From the NCBI GenBank assembly GCA_002502245.1, contig DAPW01000011.1:1-64000 (forward strand): 64,000 nucleotides of DNA, given 5' to 3'. A model generated the notes under the pieces. It ran no database searches and was not told the origin of the DNA. It worked only from the letters and a program-made list of their open reading frames with translations. The position numbers and the translations under genes were made by a program. Below, one piece after another: positions 16,933 to 26,824 of the stretch. The DNA comes from Methanoregula sp. UBA154 (lineage in GTDB: Archaea; Halobacteriota; Methanomicrobia; Methanomicrobiales; Methanospirillaceae). Positions within the stretch are counted from its first letter, which is position 1. Every line of letters begins with the position of its first letter.

Positions 16933-19417
16933 GAAGAACGCACCGGTGGTCGAGCCGGTAACCCACCGGACCGAGCCGATCAGCATCGAGAACGAGATGA
17001 AGACCTCGTTCATCAACTACGCGATGTCGGTCATCATCAGCCGGGCTATCCCGGATGTCCGGGACGGTTTAAAACCGGTCCACCGCCGCTCGCTCTACGG
17101 CATGTGGGACATGGGCAACACGAGCGACAAGCCCACCAAGAAGAGCGCGAGGGTGGTCGGTGATGTCATGGGTAAGTACCACCCGCATGGCGACGCCTCC
17201 ATCTACGACACCATTGTCAAGATGGCCCAGCCCTTCTCTTACCGCCACATGCTGGTGCAGGGGCAGGGTAACTTCGGGTCCATTGACGGCGATTCCGCGG
17301 CAGCGAGCAGGTACACCGAAGTCCGGCTCTTCCCGTATGCAGAAGCGCTCCTCGAGGATCTCGACAAGGAGACCGTGAAGTTCATCCCGAACTACGACGA
17401 GTCACTCCAGGAACCCACCGTGCTCCCGGCCAAGATCCCGAACCTGCTCGTGAACGGCACGGACGGTATTGCGGTTGGTATGGCAACAAAAATGCCCCCT
17501 CACAACCTGCGGGAAGTTTGCGATGCGGTCGGGCACTACCTTGACAATCCTGAAATAACAGTTGAGGACCTCGTCCGCATCATACCAGGCCCGGACTTCC
17601 CGACCGGCGGCGTCATGATGGGCGTTGAGGGTGTGAAGAATTACTATGCCACCGGCCAGGGACGCGTTGTCGTCCGCGGTGTTGCGACCATCGAGGAGTC
17701 CGATGGCGGGAACCGGGGTGACCGGATCATCGTGACCGAGCTCCCGTACCAGGTGAACAAGGCCCAGTGGATCACCGGCATCGCTGAGATGGTCAAGGAC
17801 AAGAAGATCGACGGCATCTCGGATCTCCGTGACGAGTCCGACAAGGATGGGATACGGGTCGTCTTCGAGCTCCGCAAGGGCACTATGGCGCCGGTCATCC
17901 TGAACAACCTGTACAAAAACACGGCGCTTGAATCGAGCTTCTCGGTCTCGAACATTGTGATCATGGACAACCAGCCGAAGCTCCTCAACCTGCATGGGCT
18001 GCTTGAAAATTTTGTCCACCACCGGATCGAGATCATCCGGCGCAGGTCCGAGTTCGACCTCAGGAAAGCGCAGGAAAAAGTCCACATATTAAACGGGCTC
18101 CTCATCGCGCTCTCGAAGATCGACCAGATCATCAAAGCCATCCGTGCATCCGATACCGTCGATACTGCACGGAGTGCCCTCATTGCCCAGTTCGGTCTCG
18201 ACGAACTGCAGGCAAACGCGATCCTCCAGATGCAGCTGCGCCGTCTCGCAGCGCTCGAACAGCAGAAGATCACGGACGAGAAGATGGCACTCGAAGCGGA
18301 GATCACCCGGCTTACGACCATCCTCTCGAGCGAGGCAAATATCAAGGACGTGATCCGGACCGAAACTAAGGAAGTTGCGGCGAAGTTCGGCGACAAGCGC
18401 CGGACCCAGATCGCGCTTGACACAAGCGACCTCTCCAATGAGGACCTCATCGAGGACAAGAACGTCCTTGTCTCCATTACCACGGCAAATTATATAAAAA
18501 GGATCGACCTCGATACCTACCGCCGGCAGCGCCGGGGCGGCCACGGTATCACCGGCATGACGACAAAAGAAGAAGACCTGGTCGAATCGGTCTTTGTTGC
18601 CGGGATAAAGGACTACCTCCTCTGCTTCACGAATCTCGGGAGGGTGTACTGGCTAAAAGTCTATCAGATCCCCGAGAGCTCCCGGGTAGCCAAGGGCAAA
18701 CCGATTGTCAATCTCCTCAACTTAAAAGACGAGATCGTGACGACCGTCATCCCGATCCGCGAATTCCGCGAGGATAAAAATCTCCTGTTCGCCACAAAGT
18801 TCGGACAGGCCATCAAGATCAAGCTCAACGAATTCTCCAATCCCCGCTCGACCGGGACGAATGCGATCAGGCTGAAGGAGAACGACCAGCTCGTGGACGT
18901 GATCCTGACCGATGGCAGCAAAGAACTCATCCTGACCACCCGCTTCGGCCAGAGCCTCCGCTTCCATGAGGAGACCGTGCGGACGGTTGGCAGGAATGCT
19001 CAGGGGGTCCGGGGCATGAAACTCCGGGGCGACGATACGATTGTCGCCGTCACGCTTCTTGAGAAGGACCACCTCCTCACCATTTCCGATGTCGGCTTTG
19101 GCAAGCGGAGCGAGTTCGACGAGTTCCGTGGTCACGGGCGGGGGACGCTGGGTGTCCGCAACATGCAGCTCGAACGAGACGCTGTGATCATCGAGTCGCG
19201 GGCGGTCATGGATAATGATGAGATCATCGCAATGACCGCCTCTGGGGTTGTTATCCGGATCCCGGTCAGCGAGTTCCGGATCATAGGCCGGGGCACAAAA
19301 GGTGTCCGGGTCATGCGCCTTGACGAGAAGGACAAGGTCGTTGGTATCGCCTTTGTCTCAGCTGATATGATAAACGGTGACGAACCGGTGCCGGAAGAGA
19401 AGAATGGTGCGGAATAA
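16922..19417 (+). CDS. gyrA: DNA gyrase subunit A
   Basis: An 831-residue DNA breakage-reunion subunit. The catalytic tyrosine is Tyr131 in SAAASRYTEVRL. The winged helix has RAIPDVRDGLKPVHRRSLYG and GKYHPHGDASIYDT. The C-terminal beta-pinwheel carries a canonical GyrA box QRRGGHG near residue 538, which marks a supercoiling gyrase and not topoisomerase IV. A TTG start at 16922 lies inside the gyrB end, preceded by AAAGGAGGTGA. An oligo-T tract follows the stop. Confidence 0.97.
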   Translation: MTSEKNAPVVEPVTHRTEPISIENEMKTSFINYAMSVIISRAIPDVRDGLKPVHRRSLYGMWDMGNTSDKPTKKSARVVGDVMGKYHPHGDASIYDTIVKMAQPFSYRHMLVQGQGNFGSIDGDSAAASRYTEVRLFPYAEALLEDLDKETVKFIPNYDESLQEPTVLPAKIPNLLVNGTDGIAVGMATKMPPHNLREVCDAVGHYLDNPEITVEDLVRIIPGPDFPTGGVMMGVEGVKNYYATGQGRVVVRGVATIEESDGGNRGDRIIVTELPYQVNKAQWITGIAEMVKDKKIDGISDLRDESDKDGIRVVFELRKGTMAPVILNNLYKNTALESSFSVSNIVIMDNQPKLLNLHGLLENFVHHRIEIIRRRSEFDLRKAQEKVHILNGLLIALSKIDQIIKAIRASDTVDTARSALIAQFGLDELQANAILQMQLRRLAALEQQKITDEKMALEAEITRLTTILSSEANIKDVIRTETKEVAAKFGDKRRTQIALDTSDLSNEDLIEDKNVLVSITTANYIKRIDLDTYRRQRRGGHGITGMTTKEEDLVESVFVAGIKDYLLCFTNLGRVYWLKVYQIPESSRVAKGKPIVNLLNLKDEIVTTVIPIREFREDKNLLFATKFGQAIKIKLNEFSNPRSTGTNAIRLKENDQLVDVILTDGSKELILTTRFGQSLRFHEETVRTVGRNAQGVRGMKLRGDDTIVAVTLLEKDHLLTISDVGFGKRSEFDEFRGHGRGTLGVRNMQLERDAVIIESRAVMDNDEIIAMTASGVVIRIPVSEFRIIGRGTKGVRVMRLDEKDKVVGIAFVSADMINGDEPVPEEKNGAE

Positions 19418-19431
19418 TCCCACCGGGGCAG

Positions 19432-19439
19432 TTTTTTTT
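19432..19439 (+). terminator. Oligo-T terminator after gyrA
   Basis: Eight T residues lie 15 bp after the gyrA stop and are followed by AT-rich sequence. Confidence 0.5.
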
Positions 19440-19903
19440 AAAACGTTCACCAATTTTGGTGAGATATTTTCTCTTCTCATGTCTGACATCCGGGGTGAAT
19501 TTTTGAGCACCGGATCAGGTGTCTCATTTTTCCGCTTCCCGTCTGTGTAATAGAAAAGATTACCAAAAGACTCCCAGGATCTGGTATCCCAATCTCACTT
19601 TTATTTGTAATGCAGGACATGGGAAAAATTGGATTTTTCTCTTCCTAACATGGATATTCCCTGCCACGCCTCTCAATCCGCGACATCCTCACGCAGTACG
19701 GGTATTCTGTCCGGTCCGCGCACATGCCACCTTTTTTACAGGGAAATGGTGGGAGACATACCATTTGATCCCCGGTATCTCTCTCGAAACACTGCAGGCT
19801 GATCTCGTTCTGGCATGGAGTATTGAACAGGGAATCGCGGCGGCAGGGTATGAATCTGTACGCCCTGGATATAATTATCATCTCCGGATATAACCATCTG
19901 GAC
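19440..19903. other. Intergenic region without a supported gene
   Basis: A frame of 124 codons (19519-19893) is open, but it has no recognisable domain, no clear ribosome-binding site and unusual composition. The region otherwise carries the promoter of the lipoprotein gene. No repeat boxes were seen. Confidence 0.35.
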
Positions 19904-20707
19904 ATGCAGAAATCTTATCCCCTTTTTCTTATTCTGGTTCTTACCGCGGTGATACTAGCACCAGGATGCACCTCGTCCACGGGAACAAGGCCAACCACCA
20001 CGGCTGCAATGACAACTCCCCCACCTCCAGAAAGTGCGACTCCTGCATCCATACAAACAACTGCAACGAACACCCCCGTGATTACACTCACCGCTCTACC
20101 CGACGGGATTACGACCTCCGCTCCGGTTGAGGTGATTACCTTATCCCCGGTAGCAAGCTCAGCAAATGACCCGTATCAGGAATACCTCCATGGAACGGTA
20201 AATTATCTTTATTATCCCATAAGCAACTGTGATATGAAGATTTACTTCCCTGATGTTGCCGGCGATTCTGCGTACGGTCTCTCAGTTTCGCCGGCGAAGG
20301 TCATAGGGCTTTCGTCAGATCAGATGGAAAAATTCCTCCGGGAAAATACAGAAATTCCCGTAAATGATTATTATAATTCTACCGGAGATCCTCAATATAA
20401 CCCGGAAAACGTAAAATTAAAAGACAGAACAATTATACGTCACCATGGTTGTCTGAACCAGGTTGTGAACCCTGAGTGGAATTTTGTTGAAATCGCAATT
20501 CACATCATCCCAAGAAATGCCAGACCAACCAACTACACCATTGGCATAAATATTCTTTCATATGGGGAGAAAATCGTAGCGCAGATTACAACTGATAAAA
20601 TCCTTACGCTTGACCAGCCTGAGGATTTAACTATCTACATCCCGTTAAAAACCATTGATATGAGCCGATTTACCGGTGCTTCACTCGTCTACCGGAAGAA
20701 TAGTTAA
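19904..20707 (+). CDS. Predicted lipoprotein of unknown function
   Basis: A 267-residue secreted protein. The start at 19904 gives a signal peptide MQKSYPLFLILVLTAVILA with a lipobox APGC, so the mature protein would begin at a lipid-modified Cys. A Thr/Pro-rich linker (about residues 25-80) resembles those of other methanogen surface proteins. A globular domain follows, with YLYYPISNCDMKIYFPDVAG and ITTDKILTLDQPEDLTIYIP. The domain has lower GC than its neighbours and no cofactor motif. It stands alone between gyrA and the YjbQ-like gene. Confidence 0.8.
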   Translation: MQKSYPLFLILVLTAVILAPGCTSSTGTRPTTTAAMTTPPPPESATPASIQTTATNTPVITLTALPDGITTSAPVEVITLSPVASSANDPYQEYLHGTVNYLYYPISNCDMKIYFPDVAGDSAYGLSVSPAKVIGLSSDQMEKFLRENTEIPVNDYYNSTGDPQYNPENVKLKDRTIIRHHGCLNQVVNPEWNFVEIAIHIIPRNARPTNYTIGINILSYGEKIVAQITTDKILTLDQPEDLTIYIPLKTIDMSRFTGASLVYRKNS

Positions 20708-20952
20708 GGAAAAACCTCTTTTCTTAAGAGTCAATCTTTTTAGGATAATTGCGTTCTGCTGGAATTTCTCTGTGCTGATAGAAAAGAGGATCCCAAAGTC
20801 CATCCGCACTGTCCGCAGGGTTCGGCAACACGTCATGTTCCAGCAGAACCGCACATATGTGCGTCTTTTTACCAGGTGATTTTTGTCGAAGCCCTGCGGG
20901 AAATCCCGCAACCGTTTTGTGCCGGTACGTCCAGATGGATGTACGGTAAATC

Positions 20953-21369
20953 ATGTTCCGCAGAATTCTGACTGTTACCTCATCAAAGGAAGGGGATATC
21001 ATCGATATCACACCACAGGTTGTGAAGGCCGTTGCAGAAAGCAGAGTGAAGACCGGTCTTGTCCACCTCTTCGTACAGCACTCAACGGCAGCCCTGACGA
21101 CAATCGAGCATGAGCCCGGCGTGCTCGCGGATCTCACACGGGCGCTCTCGGTCCTGGCCCCTGACAACGAGAACTATGCGCATAACACCCGGTGGGGCGA
21201 TGGCAACGGGCGTTCGCATGTCAAAGCAGCGCTGGTCGGTCCTTCGCTTATGGTCCCGCTCGAGGGCGGGCACCTCATGTGCGGTACCTGGCAGCAGCTC
21301 GTGCTGCTCGAACTTGATGTCAACGCGGGCCGGAGGCGCTCGGTTGTCTGTACGGTGATGGGATCCTGA
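20953..21369 (+). CDS. UPF0047/YjbQ family protein
   Basis: A 138-residue protein with the family signatures VHLFVQHSTAALTTIEHEPG (conserved His-Ser-Thr and Glu), NYAHNTRWGDGNGRSHVKAA and PLEGGHLMCGTWQQLVLLEL. Proteins of this family form trimers with a bound metal. E. coli YjbQ has weak thiamine-phosphate synthase activity, but the true role is unsettled. It is a single-gene unit ended by a T-tract and the dispersed repeat. Confidence 0.93.
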   Translation: MFRRILTVTSSKEGDIIDITPQVVKAVAESRVKTGLVHLFVQHSTAALTTIEHEPGVLADLTRALSVLAPDNENYAHNTRWGDGNGRSHVKAALVGPSLMVPLEGGHLMCGTWQQLVLLELDVNAGRRRSVVCTVMGS

Positions 21370-21381
21370 TCCGGTCACTGC

Positions 21382-21390
21382 TTTTTTTTT
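21382..21390 (+). terminator. Oligo-T terminator after the YjbQ-like gene
   Basis: Nine T residues lie 12 bp beyond the stop, directly before full repeat copy 2. Confidence 0.5.
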
Positions 21391-21420
21391 GCTCGGTAGA
21401 AATCCTCTTTTTATAAGATG

Positions 21421-21857
21421 AGATCACCCCCCTTGCGCCAACCCTGTCCCGTCGGGGGCGGTGGCGCATGCAATGCCTTACAATTATCTGGACTGTCCTC
21501 ATTCAAAATTGACCAGGAAATACAGCGTTATCGCAATCCGGGGATGCCACAGCGGCGGGGGCGAAGCCCCGGCGAGCTTCAGAACTGTGTGAAGGTTTCC
21601 GATGAAAATCGAATTTTTTCAGACAAAATAATGGGTGTTGAGACCTCCAAACCCCCGATTATGATATGTGCCGCCGCCTCCGAAGGGACGCCCCCGCGGC
21701 GGATTAATGACGGATATTTCTAAAAAAAAACACCGAACTGCCCCGCCGTGCCCCGGAGGGGCCCTGATGCGGGGAGCCCTCGTTAAAATTATGATCTCTT
21801 TTTAAATTTTCATCGTTCCGGTGTGAACACCATTGGTTCATGCCCGTTTCTGCAGAG
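21421..21857 (+). repeat. Full-length copy 2 of the dispersed repeat
   Basis: It has the same block order as 35-473 and is very similar to the inverted copy at 27824-28258. It starts CCCCCCTTGCGCCAACCCTG and includes GGGGATGCCACAGCGGCGGG, ATAATGGGTGTTGAGACCTC, CCCCCGCGGCGGATTAATGA and CCCCGCCGTGCCCCGGAGGG. It ends at CCGTTTCTGCAGAG. It sits between convergent genes. Confidence 0.88.
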
Positions 21858-21867
21858 TAATAAAAAC

Positions 21868-21917
21868 AGGTACTGCAGTATCGCAACCTGGGCGCACCAG
21901 TGGCGGGGCGAAGATCC
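21868..21917 (+). repeat. Short repeat fragment abutting copy 2
   Basis: AGGTACTGCAGTATCGCAACC followed by a GGGCGCACCAGTGGCGGGGC box is the same variant box seen at 5111-5160 and, inverted, at 57880-57965. It indicates a second element variant placed next to the full copy. Confidence 0.65.
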
Positions 21918-22002
21918 ATGAGCGTCAGGTATCCAAATGATTTCAACAGAGCAGTTTTTTTGTATCTGATATACGGGAATGCGGATGTTTCATCATCACC
22001 TG

Positions 22003-22259
22003 TTATTCGCTCAGTAAAAGCCAGAGTGCTGCGGCGACAAGGATATACCCGCATACCCTCAGCAGGATGAAGGTGAATTTTTGGAAAGGCAATTCCCGTG
22101 AGGATACTAAAAGTGCGAAGGACCGAACATGCCAAAGGCGATACCGATGAGCAGTGCACTGATCTTCTCCTGCTTCCGGTACACAAGGTACCCCAGCAGG
22201 AAGATAACGATGCATAAGAGAAGGTTGATCGCTGCGATGGGATCCGGTACCGCTGTCAC
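22003..22259 (-). pseudogene. Frameshifted paralogue of the small membrane protein at 34659
   Basis: Reading from a GTG at 22259 (GGAG box 9 bases upstream), the frame encodes NLLLCIVIFLLGYLVYRKQE and LLIGIAFGMFGPSHF, then stops at about 22107. In the next frame ILLRVCGYILVAAALWLLLSE follows to the TAA at 22003. The intact 113-residue protein at 34659-35000 reads NLLLCIGIVVLGFLCFRKSG, IGTAFGLFGISHAATL and LIRMLAYVLVLVALWQHL in the same order in one frame. One frameshift therefore separates the halves of a degraded copy. A sequencing error at that site would be an alternative explanation. Confidence 0.75.
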
Positions 22260-22397
22260 CGACTGGAGCTCCGGATAGCAATATACTAAGACTCATATAT
22301 AACAGCATTGTTTTTTTAAACATGTCATGCGAGGATTCACGGCCGGTGATACCTCTGCAACCAAATTCATTTATTGCTGCCCGGAGTATGCTCCTGC

Positions 22398-23204
22398 ATG
22401 AGCGAAGCAATCCGCCGGCAGATCAAAAAAAAGTGCACGGGGCTTGATATTCCGCTCGTGGGATATGCTCCTGCCGGCCGCTGGGATGAACCATTGTTTG
22501 AACCCTGGGTACCAGAAGCCTTCCGCCCCCGGGCCATCTTTCCGGAAACGAACACGGTGATCGTGATCGGTCTTCCGGTCTCCCTGCCGGTCATCGAGTC
22601 CGCACCATCCATCTGGTACCACGACCTCTACCGGACGGTCAATACCCTGCTCGACCAGGCGGGTTTCCGAATCGCTTCTGCGCTTACCCTGGAGGGCTAT
22701 CCTTCGGTCTGGATCCCCCGGGACGGCTATGGCTCCATCAGTGTGCTGAAAGATCGACCGGTTGCTTTCTTCTCGCACCGCCATGCCGCTTTCCTTGCCG
22801 GCCTTGGAAATTTCGGTACGAACAACATGCTCCTGACACCGGAGTTCGGCCCCCGTGTCCGTTTTGCGTCCATACTGACCACCGCAGAGATCCGGCCGGA
22901 TCCGGTGCTTGAAAAACCGCTCTGTATCCGGTGCGGCCGGTGCGTGGAGGCCTGTCCCGTCCATGCGTTTGACGGGGAAGCATATCCCCGCGGACTGACC
23001 GACAAGAAAACCTGTGCAACCCGATCGGAAGCATTAGCCAACCGGTACATCTCACCCTGTGGTATCTGCATCAAAGTCTGCCCCGTTGGGGAAGATCGCA
23101 AACGGTACGGCCATGAAGAAACGGATATGTACGATGAGGATAACCCGGCATACAGCAGGTACCACCGGGCATGGAAGCATGTCCGCTCTTACGGCGGGCG
23201 ATAG
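22398..23204 (+). CDS. QueG-like 4Fe-4S protein (epoxyqueuosine reductase family)
   Basis: A 268-residue protein starting MSEAIRRQIKKKC. The N-terminal domain has VIVIGLPVSLPVIESAPS and AAFLAGLGNFGTNNMLLTPE, the segment that lines the cobalamin site in QueG-type enzymes. The C-terminal double cluster domain has CIRCGRCVEACPVHAF and CGICIKVCPVG. It lacks the long HEAT-like tail of bacterial QueG, so it probably belongs to the shorter archaeal relatives of unknown substrate. The next gene, also Fe-S, starts 94 bp downstream on the same strand. Confidence 0.82.
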   Translation: MSEAIRRQIKKKCTGLDIPLVGYAPAGRWDEPLFEPWVPEAFRPRAIFPETNTVIVIGLPVSLPVIESAPSIWYHDLYRTVNTLLDQAGFRIASALTLEGYPSVWIPRDGYGSISVLKDRPVAFFSHRHAAFLAGLGNFGTNNMLLTPEFGPRVRFASILTTAEIRPDPVLEKPLCIRCGRCVEACPVHAFDGEAYPRGLTDKKTCATRSEALANRYISPCGICIKVCPVGEDRKRYGHEETDMYDEDNPAYSRYHRAWKHVRSYGGR

Positions 23205-23297
23205 GGGATACCGGTTATCGTTTTTTTTAAGAACGGAAACCCTATATGAGATCCAGCTGAATTGACCGGGTTGTCAATAAGGTTCACCGTGTCTCCC

Positions 23298-24533
23298 ATG
23301 CTCTATCGTAAAGTCCCAAAAACCGGTGATAAACTCTCGATCCTCGGGTTCGGTTACATGCGCCTGCCGGCAAATGCGAGCGGCGGCGGAATCGATGAGG
23401 AACGTGCGATCCGGCAGCTGCGCTCTGCCATTGACCATGGAGTCAATTATGTTGATACCGCGCCTGCGTATCATCTCGGCAGGAGTGAACAGGTTCTTGG
23501 CCGTGCGCTCGAAGACGGGTACCGGAAAAAGGTGAGGATTGCGACAAAACTTCCCCCGTGGTCGGTCCGTTCACGCGGGGATATGGACCTGATCCTTGAT
23601 GGCCAGCTCGCCACGCTCAGGACGGACCATATCGACTATTACCTGCTCCACAGCCTTACCAGAGAGAGTTTTCCCCGGCTGAAGAGCCTTGGTGTGCTGG
23701 AGTTTCTTGATGCCGCCAGGAAAGACGGCAGGATCAGAAACGCCGGGTTCTCATTCCACGCGGACCTCGCGACGTTTAAGGAGATCGTTGATTCCTATGA
23801 CTGGACATTCTGCCAGATCCAGTATAATTACCTCGATGAACAGGGTCAGGCAGGCACAGAAGGTCTGAAGTATGCACATGAGCGGAACCTGGCGGTCCTG
23901 ATCATGGAACCCCTGCGCGGTGGGAACCTTGCCGGGGCAATCCCGGACGAGATACAGGAGATCTGGGACGCGTCGCTGGTCAAACGTTCACCGGCAGAAT
24001 GGGCGCTCCGCTGGGTATGGGACCATCCCGAGGTCACGTGTGTACTCTCCGGCATGAACGATGAGCGGCATATTGACGAGAACCTCAAAGTGGCAGAAAA
24101 CGCGTACCCCCGGTCGCTTTCCGAAGAGGAACTCCTGCGTGTAGCCAGTGTCCGTGATACGTACAGGCGGCTGATGAAAATCGGTTGTACGGGCTGCGGT
24201 TACTGTATGCCATGCCCGTACGGCATTGATATTCCCGGCTGTTTTTCCCTGTATAATGCCCGGTACCTCTTTCCTCACGACATTGCTGCACGGTTCCATT
24301 ACTTCAGCCGCCATGGGGGACTGATGGGGGGCGTATCGTATGCCGGGCTCTGCCAGGCATGCGGTAAATGCGAGGAAGCATGTCCCCAGCACCTGCCAAT
24401 ACGGGATCAGCTCCGGGACGTCTCGAGAGAGATGGAAGGTGGCATGCGGGTCATCATACCGATCCTGAAAGGCGGACTCTGGTGCATGGACCTGGCCGGG
24501 AAAGTGAAACATATTCTTTTACGGGATGCATGA
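23298..24533 (+). CDS. Aldo/keto reductase with C-terminal 4Fe-4S clusters
   Basis: A 411-residue AKR. The TIM barrel shows the catalytic tetrad in NYVDTAPAYHLGRSE (Asp, Tyr), RIATKLPPW (Lys) and DYYLLHS (His). The C-terminal extension has two cysteine groups, CTGCGYCMPCPYGIDIP and CQACGKCEEACPQHLPI, typical of the large ferredoxin-type AKR group in anaerobes. The start ATG 23298 gives MLYRKVPKTGDKLSILGFG. Cofactor use (NADPH or ferredoxin) and substrate are unknown. It follows the QueG-like gene. Confidence 0.92.
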   Translation: MLYRKVPKTGDKLSILGFGYMRLPANASGGGIDEERAIRQLRSAIDHGVNYVDTAPAYHLGRSEQVLGRALEDGYRKKVRIATKLPPWSVRSRGDMDLILDGQLATLRTDHIDYYLLHSLTRESFPRLKSLGVLEFLDAARKDGRIRNAGFSFHADLATFKEIVDSYDWTFCQIQYNYLDEQGQAGTEGLKYAHERNLAVLIMEPLRGGNLAGAIPDEIQEIWDASLVKRSPAEWALRWVWDHPEVTCVLSGMNDERHIDENLKVAENAYPRSLSEEELLRVASVRDTYRRLMKIGCTGCGYCMPCPYGIDIPGCFSLYNARYLFPHDIAARFHYFSRHGGLMGGVSYAGLCQACGKCEEACPQHLPIRDQLRDVSREMEGGMRVIIPILKGGLWCMDLAGKVKHILLRDA

Positions 24534-24616
24534 AGGCCGCGCTTCGGACACGCGGGATCGTGTCCGTTGAAAAACCGTTATTACCTCTTCACGGTCGGGC
24601 TCTCTACGAGAAAAAA

Positions 24617-25561
24617 TTAACACACAGGGCCCTTCTCTGAGCCCGGTCCCCGGGGCATCTCCCGGATCGATTTGAGGAGGAAGAACCCGACAACCCCGAA
24701 TGTGATGGCCGGGGAGACCCAGAAGGGGATATGGATGCCAAAACTGTCGAGGATCATGATGGTCCCGAGGAACAATATGGAGTACATGGCCCCGTTTTTC
24801 AGGTACCGGTATTTCTTGATCTCGTCCACGTTTCGAAGGGTGAGTTCCCGCACCACAAATGCGCCGATACCGTTCCCGAGAAGGATTAAGGGTACGGCCA
24901 TTGTAAACGCGAACGCACCAATAACGCCGTCGATCGAGAACGTGGCGTCGATGACCTCAAGATAGAAGATCTTGCTGACATCCGACATATCGGACGTGTG
25001 GAGCATCTTATGTTCTGCCAGTTCGGCGTTCTGGCGGAAACCATGCACGATAAAGAACGCAGTCGATCCGACAACCGCGCCAAAGGCCATCATCGGGTTC
25101 CTGCCGAGAGCAAACCAGACGATGGCGGTGAGCAGGATGGAGACAATGGCAAAGAACCAGACCCCCTTCGTTGCGAAGTAGCGCTCACCCCTGAGTCCGA
25201 AGTTCTTGGTCTCCAGAAACAGCCAGTTGAAGAAGAGGAATACAAGGAACGTGCCGCCTCCGATGAGCAGTATCGGGGCTGACTGCTCGATTGCTGCTAT
25301 CACCAGCGGGTCGCTTGAGAATGTTGCAGTCAGGGCGCCGACCGGCCCGAGCGCCGGTGTGGAGAGCCAGACGATCAGCCAGGGCAGCAGTCCCCGGATA
25401 GCAAAGACCGCAAACAGGAGTCCCCAGAGCAGGAACCATCTGCGTGCCCGCTCGCCCATAGTCGAGAGGACTTCTGCATTGATGATAGCGTTGTCAATAC
25501 TGGTTATCGTCTCGAAGAGAACGAGGCCTGCAATGATGAGGGTGATGGTGAGGATATCCAT
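24617..25561 (-). CDS. DUF475/TerC-like integral membrane protein
   Basis: A 314-residue protein with about nine helices. FETITSIDNAIINAEVL near the N terminus and EVIDATFSIDGVIGAFAF in the second half are the paired acidic/Asn motifs of the TerC/DUF475 superfamily, thought to take part in metal ion efflux or membrane metal handling. It is a single-gene unit convergent with the AKR gene. The ion is unknown. Confidence 0.88.
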   Translation of the reverse strand: MDILTITLIIAGLVLFETITSIDNAIINAEVLSTMGERARRWFLLWGLLFAVFAIRGLLPWLIVWLSTPALGPVGALTATFSSDPLVIAAIEQSAPILLIGGGTFLVFLFFNWLFLETKNFGLRGERYFATKGVWFFAIVSILLTAIVWFALGRNPMMAFGAVVGSTAFFIVHGFRQNAELAEHKMLHTSDMSDVSKIFYLEVIDATFSIDGVIGAFAFTMAVPLILLGNGIGAFVVRELTLRNVDEIKKYRYLKNGAMYSILFLGTIMILDSFGIHIPFWVSPAITFGVVGFFLLKSIREMPRGPGSEKGPVC

Positions 25562-25675
25562 GAATCAGGAAAGTATGGGAGCTGCAGGTCTATAAAGATA
25601 TCAAAACCGGATTTTTGAGAGAACATCATAGGGAATAAACCGACAAAACCCGGAAACCGGCACTACGGGAAAAAG

Positions 25676-25735
25676 CAGGCGGGCGCCCCGGCACAGGGGC
25701 TCTCCGCGGCATGGCGGGGCAAGTCGGTTTTTTTT
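25676..25735 (-). repeat. Weak remnant of the repeat's right-hand box
   Basis: Sequence with CCCGGCACAGGGGCTCTCCG and GGCATGGCGGGGCAAGTCGG followed by a T8 run resembles the inverted right box and T-run of copy 3 (near 27905-27960). Apart from this, 25562-25907 holds nothing I can support. Confidence 0.4.
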
Positions 25736-25907
25736 ATAGGTCCGGAACATGAAGCCGCTGCGGGACGCCCTTCGGTGCGGTGGCATCCGTCATAGATGGG
25801 GGGAGGGGAGCATCAGATTTGCCGGTATCCCCGGCAGGAGCAGGTATCTGCCATCCACCCTTGATCCTGATACGAGTAGAACGATATTCGCGGGGAACGT
25901 CCCGACT

Positions 25908-26603
25908 ATGGATCGGGACAACGCATACCTATTTTTTGTTTCAGCCGAGATATTTCTGCTACAGATGCGGGACATCAGGGAAGGCGGTACGGCAGGAACA
26001 GCCAGGAATGACACGTCTGATACGGGTACGGCGATCCGTGATACCGCTGCCCGGCTGCAGTCGGCACAGACCCGGGGCGAGCTCGGCTCCATCGTAGCAC
26101 AGGAAATTTGTGCATATTCCCTGTTCGATCTCCAGATCATCGGCGGCCGGCTCAACAGCGATATCGAGAAACTTCCCTCGCCTTACCGCGAGGCGATCCG
26201 CCCGTATTTCCGCGAGCAGCTCTTCGGGAAACACCACATACTCATCACCATGGAGCGGAGCGGGGCGTTCGGCCGGATGAGCGACCCGATCCGTGACCGG
26301 GAGACATTCGAAAAGTTCTGCACCATGCTTCCCGAGGGGTGCTTTGTCTGGGAAGACACCGGCGAACGCAATCCATATTTCCAGAACCCGAAGAACCGCC
26401 TGTTCTATTACCTGATCGCGACCTTCACCATGTTTGTCCTCGAAGAACCGGGGCACCCGGTGGGGATGCCGTTCCCCGGGGGATTTACGGTTGAGCAGCG
26501 GGGCAGGGAGTATTACTGCCTGATCCGCGACAAGGAAAAGGATGTCTTCTGGTCCATCTGCAATTTCTGCCCGGCACTCCAGACCAAAGATGCGGAAAAA
26601 TAA
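25908..26603 (+). CDS. UPF0305/DUF2115 family protein
   Basis: A methanogen-specific protein of 231 residues if it starts at ATG 25908 (MDRDNAYLFFVSAEIFLLQM). The frame is open 159 bases further upstream, but that part shows no family features. The family core is visible in EICAYSLFDLQIIGGRLNSD, LPSPYREAIRPYFREQLFGK and the C-terminal YYCLIRDKEKDVFWSICNFC. Conserved cysteines sit in SICNFCPALQ. The function is unknown; DUF2115 is almost confined to methanogens. Confidence 0.85.
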   Translation: MDRDNAYLFFVSAEIFLLQMRDIREGGTAGTARNDTSDTGTAIRDTAARLQSAQTRGELGSIVAQEICAYSLFDLQIIGGRLNSDIEKLPSPYREAIRPYFREQLFGKHHILITMERSGAFGRMSDPIRDRETFEKFCTMLPEGCFVWEDTGERNPYFQNPKNRLFYYLIATFTMFVLEEPGHPVGMPFPGGFTVEQRGREYYCLIRDKEKDVFWSICNFCPALQTKDAEK

Positions 26604-26824
26604 TGTTGCCCGCACGTGCAAAAAGCCGGAATCCGGGAGTAAAACGTACGAAGGTTTCGAACTGCCTGTTGGCCATCCCGGCATTTGATAAAGACACGGT
26701 GCAGATGCGCCCGGCATCCCGCTTGACAAGAGGTCCGTGAGCGGCTTTGTACGGCAGAATGCAGGATCCCTTTTTTTCCGGTAGAAACCGGGGATCAAGA
26801 ACTGTTTGAAAGAAAACCCGGCCC

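Noticed and set aside
15610..17016. Long antisense open frame across gyrB
   Set aside because: It is the shadow of a GC-rich coding strand. The plus-strand gyrB carries all known motifs.
19519..19893. 124-codon frame between gyrA and the lipoprotein gene
   Set aside because: No domain, no ribosome-binding site and odd composition; kept as non-coding.
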